A stretch of 36,609 nucleotides of DNA from Paracoccaceae bacterium (GTDB taxonomy: Bacteria > Pseudomonadota > Alphaproteobacteria > Rhodobacterales > Rhodobacteraceae): positions 3,927 through 40,535 of the forward strand of contig JAAEZB010000014.1 of the NCBI GenBank assembly GCA_018223085.1, read 5' to 3'. Made by a program: the position numbers and the translations under genes. This document shows positions 1-9,402 of this stretch, piece after piece; position 1 is the stretch's first letter; the number at the start of each line of letters is the position of its first letter. The notes beneath the pieces were generated by a model. That model was not told where the DNA came from, did not search any database, and saw nothing but the letters and a program-made list of their open reading frames with translations.

Positions 1-1215
1 GCCTATTTCGAGATGGTGTCCTCGCTAACCACCACCGGGGCGACGCTTTATGACAATCCTGACCGGCTCTCGCCGTCGCTGCACCTATGGCGGGGGATGG
101 TGGCGTGGCTTGGGGGCTTGATGATGTGGATTGCGGCGGTGGCGGTATTTTCGCCGATGAACCTTGGCGGGTTCGAAGTCACCGCGCAGGCCGATCCGGG
201 GCAGGACGAGACCCAGCAGGGGCCGCGCGCCGTGGCCGATCCACGCAAGCGACTGGCGCGGGCAGCGAAGGCCTTGATCCCGATTTATGCAGGGCTGACG
301 CTCGTGCTTTGGGTTGTGTTGATGATCCTTGGATCCAAGGCGCTTGTGGGATTGATGCATGCCATGGCGGTGATGTCGACGAGCGGTATTTCACCAGTGG
401 GCGGGCTCGAAGGGGGGCAGGCCGGGATTGGCGGTGAGGTTGTGCTGTTCCTGTTCATGGTCTTCGCGCTGTCGCGCAGCACCTTTTCCAACGACACAGG
501 CGCGGTGCGCCGTGCAGCGTTTTGGCAGGACTACGAGTTGCGTCTCGGGGTGTTGATCGTGGCGGCGGTGCCTGTCTTCCTTTTCCTACGCCATTTCCTT
601 GGCGCGTATGAGTTCGAGGATTCGCAAAATATCCTTGCCGCCTTCCGGGCTGCGTGGGGGGCGGTGTTCACGGTTATGAGCTTTTTAACCACGACCGGGT
701 TCGAAAGTGCGGACTGGCAGACGGCGCAGGATTGGTCCGGCCTGCCGACGCCGGGGATCATCCTTATGGGGCTGGCTATTGTCGGTGGCGGGGTCGCGAC
801 AACGGCGGGCGGCGTGAAGCTTTTGCGGGTCTATGCGCTTTATTTACAGGGGTTTGGCGAGGTGCAGCGCCTTGTGCACCCCTCTGTTGTTGTTGGGCGG
901 CGGTCGGATTCACGGCGTATCCGACGCAAGGGGGCACAGATCGCCTGGGTGGTTTTCATGCTGTTTGCCATCTCGATTGCCGTGGTGAGCGCGCTTTTGT
1001 CGCTTCTCGGGGTGGGGTTCGAAGAGGCCTTTGTTCTTACCATTGCGGCGCTTTCGACGACCGGGCCGCTTATTACGGTGGCGAGCGAAACCCCGATTGA
1101 GCTTGCGGCGCAAAGCGATGCGGTGAAGCTCGTTCTGGCGGCGACAATGGTCGTTGCGCGGCTTGAAACGCTGGCGATTGTGGCCCTCATGTCGCCGGAT
1201 CTTTGGCACAAGTAA
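1..1215 (+). CDS. trkH: TrkH/KtrB-family potassium transporter, 3' part
   Basis: The reading frame is open from the first base of the window, so the N-terminus lies upstream and is missing. About 405 residues remain. They contain four pore-loop signatures of the SKT/TrkH superfamily: [11 protein letters not shown] near the start, [23 protein letters not shown] and [10 protein letters not shown], separated by strongly hydrophobic membrane pairs. Proteins of this family sit in the inner membrane and pass potassium, usually gated by a cytoplasmic NAD-binding TrkA subunit that is not in the window. The order trkH-hfq-hflX is familiar from Rhodobacterales, where ntr genes and trkA often lie just upstream. 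TrkH rather than KtrB is favoured from this context. No frameshift is seen. Confidence 0.9.
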   Translation, partial: AYFEMVSSLTTTGATLYDNPDRLSPSLHLWRGMVAWLGGLMMWIAAVAVFSPMNLGGFEVTAQADPGQDETQQGPRAVADPRKRLARAAKALIPIYAGLTLVLWVVLMILGSKALVGLMHAMAVMSTSGISPVGGLEGGQAGIGGEVVLFLFMVFALSRSTFSNDTGAVRRAAFWQDYELRLGVLIVAAVPVFLFLRHFLGAYEFEDSQNILAAFRAAWGAVFTVMSFLTTTGFESADWQTAQDWSGLPTPGIILMGLAIVGGGVATTAGGVKLLRVYALYLQGFGEVQRLVHPSVVVGRRSDSRRIRRKGAQIAWVVFMLFAISIAVVSALLSLLGVGFEEAFVLTIAALSTTGPLITVASETPIELAAQSDAVKLVLAATMVVARLETLAIVALMSPDLWHK

Positions 1216-1345
1216 CCGCCGCTACGCGAAAGATTTGCCGTTAATTCCACTTTTTGGGCTGGAAACTCGGCGAGTCGCGCTCCATACTTCACGGGCTTTG
1301 ACGCAAAAACCGACGCACCCAACGATAAACAAAGGCAAAAACGTA

Positions 1346-1585
1346 ATGGCATCGGATCGACAAAATCTCCAAGACGCATTTCTCAATCACGTCCGGAAGA
1401 CCAAGGTTCCGGTGACGATTTTCCTGATTAACGGTGTTAAACTTCAGGGTGTGATTACCTGGTTTGACAATTTCTGTGTGCTGTTGCGCCGCGATGGGCA
1501 GAGCCAGCTTGTTTACAAGCATGCGATTTCGACCATCATGCCGGCCCAGCCGATCAGCCTCTATGAAGGTGAAGACGCCTCTTGA
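1346..1585 (+). CDS. hfq: RNA-binding protein Hfq
   Basis: The protein has 79 residues, the usual alphaproteobacterial Hfq length. Hfq forms a hexameric ring that pairs small RNAs with mRNAs. The N-terminal [15 protein letters not shown], the Sm1 part with [13 protein letters not shown] and the Sm2 part ending [13 protein letters not shown] are all visible; YKHAIST is the usual proximal-face YKHA motif. I chose the ATG at 1346 because the protein begins [10 protein letters not shown], as family members do, although the frame is open further upstream. A weak Shine-Dalgarno (AAAGGC) precedes it. The stop TGA shares one base with the ATG of hflX, so the two are probably translationally coupled. 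The 130 bases between trkH and hfq may hold a promoter; TTGACG at about 1298 is a weak -35 candidate without a clear -10. Confidence 0.97.
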   Translation: MASDRQNLQDAFLNHVRKTKVPVTIFLINGVKLQGVITWFDNFCVLLRRDGQSQLVYKHAISTIMPAQPISLYEGEDAS

Positions 1586-2856
1586 TGGAGCATGACCGGC
1601 AGGTCACCCGCGCATGGGTTCTGCACCCTGACATTTACGGCTCCGACCAACGTCGGGCGCCGGAATACGCGCTTGAAGAAGGCGTGGCGCTTGCTGTCGC
1701 TCTTCCTGATCTTGAAGTTATCGGATCGGGCACAGTCCGTCTGCCCAAGCCCCATGCGGGGATGTTATTCGGATCGGGCAAGATCGCAGAAATCAAAACG
1801 TTGCTTGAGGCGAACGAGATTGACCTTGTGTTGATCGACGGGCCGGTGACGCCAGTGCAGCAACGTAACCTTGAAAAGGCTTGGGGGGTAAAGCTCCTCG
1901 ACCGGACGGGGCTTATTCTTGAAATTTTCTCGGATCGTGCCCGCACCCGTGAGGGTGTGTTGCAGGTCGAGATGGCGGCGCTTTCTTATCAGCGCACGCG
2001 GCTTGTCCGGGCTTGGACCCACCTTGAGCGCCAGCGTGGTGGGCTTGGTTTCGTGGGCGGTCCCGGCGAAACGCAGATCGAGGCTGACCGACGTGCGATT
2101 GACGATCAGTTGGTGCGGTTGCGGCGGCAATTGGCCAAGGTGGTCAAGACGCGGGAATTGCATCGCAAGGCGCGTGCCAAGGTGCCGTTCCCGATCGTGG
2201 CGCTTGTCGGCTACACCAATGCCGGGAAATCGACCCTGTTCAATCGGGTGACCGGGGCGGAGGTCATGGCCAAGGACATGCTCTTTGCCACGCTCGACCC
2301 GACGATGCGGGCGGTGCAGATCCCGGACGGGCCAGAGGTCATCCTTTCGGACACGGTTGGATTCATCTCGGACTTGCCGACGGAACTTGTCGCGGCGTTT
2401 CGGGCGACTCTGGAAGAGGTGCTTTCGGCGGACCTGATCCTGCATGTGCGCGATATTGCCCATCCAGAGACAGATATTCAGGCGGCGGATGTGAATGACA
2501 TCATGGCCTCGCTTGGTGTGGGCGAGGAAACGCCACAGATTGAGGTCTGGAACAAGATCGACCTTCTTGAGCCTGAGCGGCAAGAGGCGATGCGTACCCG
2601 TGCAGCACGGGACGAAGACATTTTCGCCGTCTCGGCCGTGACCGGAGAAGGGCTTGAAGATCTGTTTGCGGCCATTGCTGTGGCGTTGGAAGCCGAGCGT
2701 AGTGTGACGAAAATTACGCTTGGCTTTGCCGAGGGCAAGAAACGGGCCTGGCTTTTCAAGGAAGGCGTGGTTGAGGATGAGCAGCAGGACGAAGAGGGGT
2801 TTCACCTCACCGTCCGCTGGAGTGCGCGCCAAGCACGCAAGTTCGAGAGCCTCTGA
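1585..2856 (+). CDS. hflX: Ribosome-associated GTPase HflX
   Basis: This is a 423-residue GTPase of the Obg-HflX superfamily, which binds the 50S subunit and helps split or rescue stalled ribosomes. An N-terminal HflX domain (about residues 20-190) carries LIDGPVTPVQQRNLE and the family linker GGPGETQIEADRR. The G domain follows with G1 GYTNAGKST (about 209-217), G3 DTVGF (about 256-260) and G4 NKID (about 323-326). A C-terminal beta-rich segment (LTVRWSARQARKFE) closes it. The ATG at 1585 overlaps the hfq TGA by one base; an in-frame TTG at 1582 is possible but less likely. It ends 7 bp before a convergent gene, with no clear terminator between them. Confidence 0.96.
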   Translation: MEHDRQVTRAWVLHPDIYGSDQRRAPEYALEEGVALAVALPDLEVIGSGTVRLPKPHAGMLFGSGKIAEIKTLLEANEIDLVLIDGPVTPVQQRNLEKAWGVKLLDRTGLILEIFSDRARTREGVLQVEMAALSYQRTRLVRAWTHLERQRGGLGFVGGPGETQIEADRRAIDDQLVRLRRQLAKVVKTRELHRKARAKVPFPIVALVGYTNAGKSTLFNRVTGAEVMAKDMLFATLDPTMRAVQIPDGPEVILSDTVGFISDLPTELVAAFRATLEEVLSADLILHVRDIAHPETDIQAADVNDIMASLGVGEETPQIEVWNKIDLLEPERQEAMRTRAARDEDIFAVSAVTGEGLEDLFAAIAVALEAERSVTKITLGFAEGKKRAWLFKEGVVEDEQQDEEGFHLTVRWSARQARKFESL

Positions 2857-2863
2857 GCCCTCT

Positions 2864-5332
2864 TTATTCCTGAGGTAGGAGGGTAGTGATGCCCACCGAA
2901 GCCGCCCGCGCCAATGCGGGATCAAGCGACATCGGCACATATTCGCCACGCCGCCAGAGCTGGGCCATGTCGTCGTAGAAGCGTGACAGGAAATGCCCCG
3001 ATTGTCCGGTCGACAGGATGAAGAGCGAACTATTCGGATCGGCGAAATCATAGACCCCACGATAGCCAGCGGCATGGACATTGAAGAACGGATCCGGGTC
3101 TTCGCCGCTGGTGCGGCCACGCTGGAGCGTGTTGTCGCCGCCGCTTGTCGATTGGTGGATATTGACGAAGTAACGCAGCAGCGGAATTTCACCGAGCACC
3201 TGATGGTCATGGGTCGCCTGATGCGCATCGCCCCAGCGCAGGGATTCAATTTGTGAGCCATAGCGTTCGGCGATCCAGATCAGAGCATCGTCCAGCGCCA
3301 GGCGCGCCATGTCAGTGCAGGTCTCGACCGGGGCGCTTTGAACAACGTCGCACCAGATTGAGGCGCCATCCACATCGCGGAATACGCGCTCGATAAAGAG
3401 CGGCTCTACGTGACCGAATTCGTCGGCGAGCGGCCCGAGATCGTCTTGAATCAGGCGCTTTTGCAAGGCCCGCATCCAAGCGGCGTAGAGGAGCGGTTCG
3501 GGGAGATGTTCATTCATCTCGCCGTTCCATTCGGCCAGAAGCGCAAGGGCGCGTTGGCGTTGGCGTTCGGGGGTGCCGTCCGGGGCGGTGTCGCCGGTGA
3601 ACCAGAGATTGGCCCCGACAAGGGGCAGGAGCGAGCGGGCGGTATAGCTCACGGTGTCGAGCTGCGCCTCGACAAAGCTATCGCGGGTATGGACTTCGCG
3701 GCCCTGCATGAGGCGTTGCCAGCGGTTGATGCGTTGGCTGTCGCCCCAAAGATAGGAGACATGCAGCGGGAAGGGGCGGTCCACCATCTTATTGTTGCTA
3801 TTGCCGACGATCCCGCCGCGCGGCGACAGGAAGAGCGGATTGGCGGCATAGGGCAGGCGGCCCTGCCAGCGGTTTTCGGCGCGCCAGCCAAGGGAGGGCA
3901 GGCGGCCTTTGCTCTGGTGGGCGTCGTTGCGCCGGGGCATGGCCCCGATGGTCTTGAGCGCGATGGTGTCGCGGTCGGCGAGGGTCAGGTTTTGCGACGG
4001 CGCGAGATAGGGTTCGGCGGCGGCGATGGCCTCGTTGACATTGGCGGCATACATCAGGCCGATTGCGGCGCTGATGGAGGTGTCGCGCGCCGAAAGCGCG
4101 GTCCAGCCGAGGGCGGCCACGTGGCCTTTGGGGGTGATCGAGGCGAGGTTGAACTGGCTGCCGGGTAGGACAGGGCCGTTCTCTGTCCAGCGCAGAGTCA
4201 GGGTCAGGGGTTCCGCGCCCTTGATTGTGATGATGGATTTGCGGGTTACGAAGGGTTTGAACCCGTCCGGTGTGCGATATTCCTCGGGATTGGCGGGGTT
4301 CAGTTCCTCGATAAAGACATCCTGATCGTCGAGATAAGAGGATGTCAGGCCCCAGCCAAGCCGGTTCGAGCGCCCGGCAAGGATCACGGGCATGCCGGGG
4401 ATGGTGCCGCCGATCACGCCGCCATGGGCGAGATCAAGCCGTGCAAGATACCAGATTGCGGGGGCCGTCAGGCCGAGATGCGGGTCATTGGCCAAAAGCG
4501 TGCCGCCTGTGGCCGAGCGTTTGGCCGAAGCGGCCCAAGCGTTGGAAGCTCCGGCAAGGCCGCGTTCGGGGACGGGAGAGAGCGGGTGTTTGGGGGCTTT
4601 GGAGGCCTTGGCATAGCGCGGAAGATCGCCGGGTACGAGCGCGGCATAATCGGCCAGTGCGGCGATACCGGTGCCGGGCGCGTCGGGCAGGATGTCGGAG
4701 AGACGCACCTCGTCGGGAAGCTGCAAAGAGACTTGCGCGCGTAGCACTTCGGAAGAGAGGTGGCCGGAGAGTTGCAGCGCCATGAGTTTCTGCACCGCGA
4801 TGGAATCGGCGGGCTGCCACGGGGCGATGGAGGAGGGGAACAGGAACATTTCCGGCGCGCCACGACCAAGAGAATCGCGGTTGATCTCGTCGATGCGGGC
4901 GTTGACGCCACGGGCATAGGCGCGCAGCACGGCAAGGGCGCGGGCGTCCTGAGCCTGCACGGATTGCACGGAGAGCGGATAAATATCGAGGCGACGCAGG
5001 AGCGAGTCGATCTTGACGGTGGAGGCGCCAAATAGTTCCGAGAGCCGGCCTTGCGCGGTGCGACGCAGCATCACCATCTGCCAGAGCCGGTCCTGTGCAT
5101 GGACATAGCCGAGGGCGAAATAGGCGTCTTCGTCGTCTTGGGCAAAGATGTGCGGCACGTTGGCGTTATCGCGCACGATCTCGACCGGGGCGGAAAGGCC
5201 GGGCGTGGCCAGCGTTTTATCGTAATCCGGTAGCGAGCGGGAGGCGAGATAATAGATCATCCCCACAGCCAGTGCGGCGAGGATAAACAGTGCACCGGCA
5301 AGGCGCACCAGCCATTGAAAGAGGTTACTCAT
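2864..5332 (-). CDS. Penicillin acylase family protein (N-terminal nucleophile hydrolase)
   Basis: The predicted protein has 822 residues and resembles the penicillin G acylase/AHL acylase/PvdQ family, whose precursors self-cleave into alpha and beta chains and hydrolyse amide bonds in the periplasm. A single hydrophobic segment at about 9-30 is a signal anchor. The alpha chain carries VEIVRDNANVPHIFAQDDEDAYFALGYVHAQDRLWQM, split here as the typical PHI-A and Y-HAQDRLWQM motifs. The nucleophile is probably Ser263 in GASNAWA, preceded by a spacer. Later motifs include NDPHL and GNSNNK. I chose the ATG at 5332 because a longer in-frame start would run into the divergent neighbour's promoter and ribosome site. 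The substrate (beta-lactam, acyl-homoserine lactone or another amide) cannot be told from sequence. Confidence 0.88.
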   Translation of the reverse strand: MSNLFQWLVRLAGALFILAALAVGMIYYLASRSLPDYDKTLATPGLSAPVEIVRDNANVPHIFAQDDEDAYFALGYVHAQDRLWQMVMLRRTAQGRLSELFGASTVKIDSLLRRLDIYPLSVQSVQAQDARALAVLRAYARGVNARIDEINRDSLGRGAPEMFLFPSSIAPWQPADSIAVQKLMALQLSGHLSSEVLRAQVSLQLPDEVRLSDILPDAPGTGIAALADYAALVPGDLPRYAKASKAPKHPLSPVPERGLAGASNAWAASAKRSATGGTLLANDPHLGLTAPAIWYLARLDLAHGGVIGGTIPGMPVILAGRSNRLGWGLTSSYLDDQDVFIEELNPANPEEYRTPDGFKPFVTRKSIITIKGAEPLTLTLRWTENGPVLPGSQFNLASITPKGHVAALGWTALSARDTSISAAIGLMYAANVNEAIAAAEPYLAPSQNLTLADRDTIALKTIGAMPRRNDAHQSKGRLPSLGWRAENRWQGRLPYAANPLFLSPRGGIVGNSNNKMVDRPFPLHVSYLWGDSQRINRWQRLMQGREVHTRDSFVEAQLDTVSYTARSLLPLVGANLWFTGDTAPDGTPERQRQRALALLAEWNGEMNEHLPEPLLYAAWMRALQKRLIQDDLGPLADEFGHVEPLFIERVFRDVDGASIWCDVVQSAPVETCTDMARLALDDALIWIAERYGSQIESLRWGDAHQATHDHQVLGEIPLLRYFVNIHQSTSGGDNTLQRGRTSGEDPDPFFNVHAAGYRGVYDFADPNSSLFILSTGQSGHFLSRFYDDMAQLWRRGEYVPMSLDPALARAASVGITTLLPQE

Positions 5333-5353
5333 ATCGCGATTCCCGAATTTCGG

Positions 5354-5395
5354 CTTGTCATCTCTGTCTTGGGACAGGACAAAGACTATGACAAG
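5354..5395. promoter_or_regulatory. Nested inverted repeats in a divergent promoter region
   Basis: CTTGTCAT at 5354-5361 is perfectly repeated in inverse as ATGACAAG at 5388-5395. Between them lies a second dyad, CTGTC-TTGG-GACAG (5364-5377). The 83 bp separating the acylase and dehydrogenase genes contain no other clear feature, so this could be an operator for one or both. The assignment as a regulator site is inference. Confidence 0.35.
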
Positions 5396-5415
5396 AACTT
5401 GGGGAGGGAAACCAA

Positions 5416-6288
5416 ATGGCAAAAATCGCATTTCTCGGTCTCGGCGTGATGGGATACCCGATGGCGGGACACCTTCAGGCGGCAGGCCACGAGGTCACGG
5501 TTTACAATCGCACCACGGCCAAGGCCGAGGCTTGGGTCAAGGAACATGGCGGGGCCATGGGCGCGACGCCGAAAGAGGCGGCGACGGGTGCAGCATTCGT
5601 CATGACCTGTGTCGGTAATGATGACGATTTGCGCATGGTGTGCGCCGGAGAGAACGGCGCGTTTGAAGGTATGGGCGAAGGGACAATCCTTGTCGATCAC
5701 ACCACCGTTTCGGCCAAGGTTACGGCCGAGCTATATGCGGCGGGCAAGGAAGAGGGCATCGCTTTTGTCGACGCACCGATTTCGGGCGGACAGGCGGGAG
5801 CCGAAAATGGCATCCTGTCGATCATGTGCGGCGGTGATGCGGCGGTCTATGAGGCGGCGGAGCCGATCATGCAGGCCTATGGCCGCACGATCAAACGCCT
5901 TGGCGAGAGCGGCGCGGGTCAGTTGACGAAGATGGTCAACCAGATCTGTATCGCGGGGCTTGTGCAGGGTCTCTCCGAGGGGCTGCATTTCGCCGAGAAA
6001 GCAGGGCTTGATATTCGGGCGGTGGTCGATGTGATCCAAGGTGGCGCGGCGGGCAGCTGGCAGATGGTCAATCGCCACGAGACCATGGCTGACGATCATT
6101 TCGAACATGGTTTTGCCGTGGATTGGATGCGCAAGGATCTTGGGATTTGCCTTGCAACGGCGAACGAGACAGGCGCGAGCCTGCCGGTCACGGCGCTGGT
6201 CGATCAGTTTTACAAGGATGTGCAGAAGCTTGGCGGCGGGCGTTGGGATACGTCGAGCCTTATCAAGCGATTGAACGCAATGGGCTAG
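5416..6288 (+). CDS. NAD(P)-dependent beta-hydroxyacid dehydrogenase (HIBADH/GLYR family)
   Basis: This 290-residue enzyme belongs to the 3-hydroxyisobutyrate/tartronate semialdehyde reductase family, which interconverts beta-hydroxyacids and semialdehydes in the cytosol. The N-terminal dinucleotide fold has GLGVMGYPMAGHL (residues 7-19). The substrate signature SGGQAGAENG and the catalytic lysine K172 in GAGQLTKMVNQ are present. The ribosome site GGGAGGG lies about 8 bases before the ATG. The exact substrate (3-hydroxyisobutyrate, glyoxylate-derived tartronate semialdehyde or succinic semialdehyde) is not fixed by context: no valine-degradation or glyoxylate genes are adjacent. The stop TAG shares its CTAG palindrome with the stop of the convergent hydrolase. 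Confidence 0.9.
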   Translation: MAKIAFLGLGVMGYPMAGHLQAAGHEVTVYNRTTAKAEAWVKEHGGAMGATPKEAATGAAFVMTCVGNDDDLRMVCAGENGAFEGMGEGTILVDHTTVSAKVTAELYAAGKEEGIAFVDAPISGGQAGAENGILSIMCGGDAAVYEAAEPIMQAYGRTIKRLGESGAGQLTKMVNQICIAGLVQGLSEGLHFAEKAGLDIRAVVDVIQGGAAGSWQMVNRHETMADDHFEHGFAVDWMRKDLGICLATANETGASLPVTALVDQFYKDVQKLGGGRWDTSSLIKRLNAMG

Positions 6289-6968
6289 GCCGCGGCCTCA
6301 AATAGATCAAGCATATGCGTCCAATAGGGGATGCCGTTATCGTCCGCGTCTTCGAAGAGGGCGTGGACGGGGGCGTTATGGCCTTCGCGTGCGCAACTGA
6401 GAGCCCGCAGTGGCGCGCCTGTGGTCTTGGCCCGGTGCGCGGCAAGGGCGGTGTTTTCCGGCGCGATGATCTTGTCCACCACGCTATGCAGCATCAGGCA
6501 GAGCGGTGCATCGGAGGTAATCCGCCACGGCTGAATCATGGCTCCGGCAAGGGTTAATAGCGCATCCGGCGCGGGGCAGGTCGGGAGATTGCGCGGCGGG
6601 AAGGCGAGCGACAGGCCCGCGATACCGCCAGCGGATACGCCAATCATCATGACCTTGCCGGCGCCAAGTCCAAGGGATTCGCGCTCGGCCCGCAGGAAAC
6701 CGATGGCCGCACCGAGATCGCGCCGGGCGGCTTCATAGGCGGGGCCCATGAGGCGCGGGGCGAGGATCATTCCGGCACGGGCGCTACGGGTCTGATGGGC
6801 CGAGATCGTGGCTTGTTCATCCGGGGGGAAGGCTGAGAGCGGTGTGTTGAGGCGATAGCTTGCCGAGGCCATGGCATAGCCCTCATCACAAAGCCGCGCG
6901 GCCAGTCGTGTCACCCGTCTGTCGCGGCGCTGGCCTTTGTAGAACCCGCCGCCATGGGCAAAGAGCAC
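6285..6968 (-). CDS. Alpha/beta hydrolase (esterase/lipase-like), start uncertain
   Basis: The protein resembles HGGG-type carboxylesterases. It carries the oxyanion-hole motif HGGGF right at the start, the nucleophile elbow GVSAGG in the middle, and late Asp (VVDK) and His (GHNAP) positions suitable for a triad. The given start is a GTG at 6968, the first conventional start codon. Clear family-like coding sequence continues upstream in the same frame to about 7061 (NITEDIPYLRRGADS, then LALDLYQPDTPARAT) with no ATG, GTG or TTG. The real start may therefore be CTG at 7059-7061 or an ATC, coupled to the upstream gene's stop at 7066-7068. It converges with and overlaps the dehydrogenase by 4 bp. 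Substrate unknown. Confidence 0.8.
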   Translation of the reverse strand: MLFAHGGGFYKGQRRDRRVTRLAARLCDEGYAMASASYRLNTPLSAFPPDEQATISAHQTRSARAGMILAPRLMGPAYEAARRDLGAAIGFLRAERESLGLGAGKVMMIGVSAGGIAGLSLAFPPRNLPTCPAPDALLTLAGAMIQPWRITSDAPLCLMLHSVVDKIIAPENTALAAHRAKTTGAPLRALSCAREGHNAPVHALFEDADDNGIPYWTHMLDLFEAAA

Positions 6969-7065
6969 CGTGGCGCGCGCCGGGGTATCCGGTTGATAGA
7001 GGTCGAGCGCGAGGCTATCGGCCCCGCGCCGCAGATAGGGGATATCTTCGGTGATGTTCAGCGGA

Positions 7066-7626
7066 TCAGGGGATGATGCGGCTATATTTCACGCCTTCCA
7101 GCGTGGCACCAACATGCAACCCGGCCTGTCCGAAGATCACGGCGATGACCGGGGCCAACACGGTGGTTGTATCGGCCTTGAGCATGCCGCCCTCGTCAGA
7201 GACCACATATTTGAGGTCGGCCCCTGCGGCCCAGCCGCTTGAACGGCGGAATTCGGAGAGCGCGCCTTCGGTCATGAAGAACAGCACATGGGCATACTGC
7301 TGGGCACCGATCTGGAGGCCAAAGCTGCCTTTGGTGGCAGAGTAATAATCAACGGTGGTATCATTGACCCGCAACGCGCCACGCCCATAGCCGCCACCAA
7401 AACCAAAGCCCGCTTCGGTGACCACTGGCATGACCAGCACACCCACCGATTTCTCGGCGAGGTCGGCCGCGTTGGGGTAGTTCGAATAGAGATAGTCCAG
7501 CGTGTTATCGACGCGGGCGTCGATTTCCTGGGCACCGTTGGAGCCGATGCCGTTGCCGCAAGCGGCGGTGAGGCCCATGCCGGCGAGACCGGCGAGGGTA
7601 AAGCTACGTCTGTTCAAATGCGTCAT
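7066..7626 (-). CDS. SYLF/Ysc84-domain lipoprotein
   Basis: This 186-residue protein starts MTHLNRRSFTLAGLAGMGLTAAC: a twin-arginine-like stretch (NRRSFT), a hydrophobic core and a lipobox with Cys23, so it is probably an exported lipoprotein. The rest matches the SYLF (Ysc84) lipid-binding domain: KSVGVLVMPVVTEAGFGFGGGYGRGAL, then a beta-rich half with GSFGLQIGAQQY and GADLKYVVSDEGG. Bacterial members are envelope proteins of unclear function. The ATG at 7626 is preferred over an in-frame TTG five codons upstream because it leaves the signal peptide intact. A good promoter lies 61-89 bp upstream. It probably shares a transcript with the hydrolase that follows. Confidence 0.85.
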   Translation of the reverse strand: MTHLNRRSFTLAGLAGMGLTAACGNGIGSNGAQEIDARVDNTLDYLYSNYPNAADLAEKSVGVLVMPVVTEAGFGFGGGYGRGALRVNDTTVDYYSATKGSFGLQIGAQQYAHVLFFMTEGALSEFRRSSGWAAGADLKYVVSDEGGMLKADTTTVLAPVIAVIFGQAGLHVGATLEGVKYSRIIP

Positions 7627-7686
7627 GATTGGCCTGTTCAATGCTGCTGCTCGGGATGTGCCGGGTTTGCCGGTCTATTGCGCAGG

Positions 7687-7715
7687 AGTATAGGGGCAGC
7701 GCGGCGCGCTGTCAC
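7687..7715 (-). promoter_or_regulatory. Sigma-70-type promoter for the SYLF lipoprotein gene
   Basis: On the minus strand GTGACA (7715-7710) and TATACT (7692-7687) are separated by exactly 17 bases, each one mismatch from consensus. Transcription would begin near 7680, giving a leader of about 54 nt before the ATG at 7626. The spacer contains the perfect inverted repeat CAGCGC-GGC-GCGCTG. Confidence 0.5.
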
Positions 7716-7740
7716 TAGGATCGCGCGAAATGTCGGCGAG

Positions 7741-8793
<1,053 letters not shown>

Positions 8794-8856
8794 TCAAGGC
8801 TAGGAATTGCCGAAAAGCCGGGTTATGTCGGGAGCGATCCGACAGAGGCAGTAATT

Positions 8857-9381
8857 TTGAACTGGCATCAACTCGTTTTCGAAGTCATCGATATGCGCAG
8901 CTTTTCGAACCTTTGGTTCTGGATTGCGCTTGCTGTGATGTGGTCCTCGACCAGCCATTGGGTGCTTGGCGTGCCTTTTGACATGGTTTTACGAGCCAAG
9001 CGGGTCGGCGGGCAGAGCGAGATCGACCTTGAAGACATGGTGCGGATCAACACCAATCGTCTGCTCTATATCGGGCGGGTGTCGGGGCTTTGGCTCTTGT
9101 CCTTTGCTTGTTTCGTTCTGACGGGGCTTGCCGTGACGGGGTTCTTTTACAATATCGAATTTGCCCAAGCGGTGTTCCTGCTTATGTTTCCGATGTCCTT
9201 TGTCGGGCTTCTGAGCCTCTCGACAGCGGCCCGAATTCAGCAGGAAGAGGCCAGCGGAGAGCTGCTTCACAAACGTCTCGCACGCCATAGAATTTACGTG
9301 CAACTCATTGGGATGGTGTCGATTTTCGTCACTGCGCTCTGGGGCATGTACCAGAATTTCCATTCGTCGCCCCTCGGCTAA
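8857..9381 (+). CDS. Small multi-pass membrane protein ('component of SufBCD complex' type)
   Basis: The 174-residue product begins with a TTG codon (MNWHQLVFEVIDMRSFSNLWFW) preceded by AGAGG at 8844-8848; an ATG at 8893 (MRSFSNL) is an alternative. Four hydrophobic segments are visible, at roughly 17-37, 72-92, 98-122 and 148-165. I recognise the sequence as the family that Rhodobacterales annotations label 'component of SufBCD complex'. That label is from memory, and nothing in the sequence (no cysteine cluster, no ATPase motif) supports a role in iron-sulfur cluster assembly. No suf genes are in the window. It sits 21 bp upstream of mfd and may be co-transcribed with it. Confidence 0.75.
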   Translation: MNWHQLVFEVIDMRSFSNLWFWIALAVMWSSTSHWVLGVPFDMVLRAKRVGGQSEIDLEDMVRINTNRLLYIGRVSGLWLLSFACFVLTGLAVTGFFYNIEFAQAVFLLMFPMSFVGLLSLSTAARIQQEEASGELLHKRLARHRIYVQLIGMVSIFVTALWGMYQNFHSSPLG

Positions 9382-9402
9382 CCCGGGGCAGGAGCACATC
9401 TG

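Noticed and set aside
1765-3261. 498-codon minus-strand frame opposite hflX
   Set aside because: It crosses hflX and the end of the acylase gene in another frame, and its composition is of low-complexity shadow type.
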